The notes under the pieces were generated by a model that did no database searches, was not told the DNA's origin, and saw only the letters and a list, made by a program, of their open reading frames with translations. A stretch of DNA of 64,000 bases from Endozoicomonas sp. 4G (lineage in GTDB: Bacteria; Pseudomonadota; Gammaproteobacteria; Pseudomonadales; Endozoicomonadaceae): assembly GCF_023822025.1 (NCBI RefSeq), contig NZ_CP082909.1, positions 2,966,001 to 3,030,000 on the forward strand, written 5' to 3'. Below, piece after piece: positions 63,801-64,000 of this stretch (position 1 is the stretch's first letter; each line of letters opens with the position of its first letter). The position numbers were made by a program, and so were the translations under genes.

Positions 63801-64000
63801 CTGCGGGTAGCAAACATAATCACAAAAACAGCCAGCAGCAGAGTCACCACCAGGGCTGCATCCTGCTGTTGGCGGGGAGCCATGGCGATAGGCGACAGGA
63901 GTTCAAAACCAATAATAATGGCTTTCAGCTGCAAGGCAATGTAAGGAAGAATGCCAACCACCAGCAACAAAGTAACCAGAATAGCCAGCCCCCTGGACTT
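60869..64000 (-). CDS. crbS: Hybrid sensor kinase with sodium/solute symporter domain, CrbS/MxtR-like (5' end cut)
   Basis: Over 1040 residues, open to the right edge, so the N-terminus is missing. Order: SLC5-type symporter helices, a STAC-like linker (TVTVDELESLASRYMGEEKA), a PAS domain (HINIGVSVVDRDLRLVAWNQ), a short coiled coil, HisKA with the phospho-His in FFAAISHDLMQPMNAARLFA, HATPase (VLQNFLTNAFRYCNPQQG and GKGLGLGLAIARGIAAVLHQ), then a receiver with Asp in DILLVDYRLDDVMDGI. This matches CrbS/MxtR, which senses acetate-related signals and controls CrbR. Inner membrane. The paired regulator lies adjacent. Confidence 0.82.
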   Translation of the reverse strand, partial: KSRGLAILVTLLLVVGILPYIALQLKAIIIGFELLSPIAMAPRQQQDAALVVTLLLAVFVIMFATRRLDTTEPQHGVMLAIAFESLLKLAAFLVVGGWITYRFFTQASEPLAHFEMAVVKSSDENLFLNLMAPIMVAMAAFICLPRQFHVLVVENRDIRDLKRARWMFPVYLLLTAVFVLPMAFAGNVWLGETVSPDSFVIALSKLLGSDSMAVLAFMAGLSAAISMVIVATISLTNMISNEILMPLILRNSGQGRNEFYRFSGLLRTVRRTIIIGILLLAYVVYRVISTGEDHLLANLGLISFAAVAQLAPAVVGSLYLRESNYKAVTGGILAGSLVWLVTLVVPVFVQSGWLDKALLEQGVFGIEAFKPDALFGFGLTGTLNGASIFALMINALVYSLGCLLFKVSPLENRQARKFVDASVVEGDLYDDLTVTVDELESLASRYMGEEKASKLMASYTTAERPYLADSEMIAAVERVLSGIMGASSAKLVMKTGLTGDNALIEDVEAVVGEASEVLQFNRELLTGAIEHINIGVSVVDRDLRLVAWNQRYLELFSYPEGMIKVGRHAADIIRYNAEMGRCGPGDVSHHVRKRIHHMMQGTAHKSERIRDDRVIETRGYPMPGGGFVMSFTDITEFRQVETALKEINESLEQRVEARTSELHCLNRELMSAKGAAERANRLRSKFFAAISHDLMQPMNAARLFASSLDSSLTDIEHRQLSSHLNSSLQSAEELIKDLLDLSRLEAGKLKANFRDFPLAEILDPLQAGFDLLAQENHLNFRVVQSSVWVHSDPVLLTRVLQNFLTNAFRYCNPQQGRVMLCCRKRSQELCIEVRDNGSGIPEALQSVIFGEFERLHQGGKGLGLGLAIARGIAAVLHQPIELRSREHSGTTFSIRVPLAEARTVRQLPVRAASKNTMSGMTVLCIDNEPEILLGMESLLTRWGCQVYSAGSVKEAFKVVEECGLPDILLVDYRLDDVMDGIRLIGELRKSSSLSVPAILITADKQDSVRDRCRKQDIKLMGKPIKPASLRALMTSLTMPIKAL

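Overview
This window looks like chromosome of a host-associated marine gammaproteobacterium of the Oceanospirillales/Endozoicomonas type. That is an inference. It rests on (i) core gene order yfjD/corB-like - ypjD - ffh - rpsP - rimM - trmD - rplS and xerD - dsbC - hom - thrC - recJ, which is typical of Gammaproteobacteria, (ii) a TAXI-type TRAP transporter, (iii) a CrbS/CrbR-like acetate-switch pair, and (iv) two large tandem arrays of accessory genes of eukaryote-like or host-interaction character. No tRNA, rRNA or CRISPR array was seen.

Layout. 1-9.9 kb: a tandem array of six serpin-family genes, all on +. They share promoter-like leaders, and most share an export signal and a Cys-ribbon N-terminus. 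The last three keep the inhibitory hinge and differ at the reactive-centre loop; the first three have lost the hinge. 10.1-13.9 kb: TRAP solute-binding protein and fused permease. 13.9-19.4 kb: housekeeping and small genes (SRAP protein, DUF2007, Sel1, acyltransferase, NIF3-like, a 75-bp-repeat coiled-coil protein, two NUDIX hydrolases). 19.4-20.9 kb: a MITE-like element next to a complete IS630-family element whose transposase appears to need a -1 frameshift. 20.9-28.9 kb: conserved core block through rplS and xerD; trmD carries an unusual hexapeptide-repeat N-terminal extension. 29.3-33.8 kb: an accessory insert between xerD and hom (sulfite-dehydrogenase-like molybdoenzyme plus three c-type cytochromes, degenerate mobile-element ends), with dsbC, a second inverted MITE copy and an orphan HicB. 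34-40.8 kb: hom, thrC, recJ, a PqiA-like protein, DUF2721, dinB. 40.9-60 kb: five tandem minus-strand genes encoding giant PEP-synthase-like proteins (ATP-grasp plus phosphohistidine swivel domain, then a long uncharacterised region and DUF4116-type repeats). 60.2-64 kb: CrbR-like regulator and a CrbS-like hybrid kinase that runs off the right edge.

The two arrays are the most interesting material. The serpin array has the layout of a diversifying set of secreted protease inhibitors: near-identical bodies with different reactive-centre loops and a conserved candidate P1 arginine in the intact copies. The dikinase-like array keeps the catalytic-type ATP-binding and phospho-carrier motifs but lacks the PEP/pyruvate barrel, so it may phosphorylate an unknown acceptor, as rifampin phosphotransferase does. 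Both arrays show recent duplication, recombination scars and truncated members. All functional statements are read from sequence motifs; no database search was possible.
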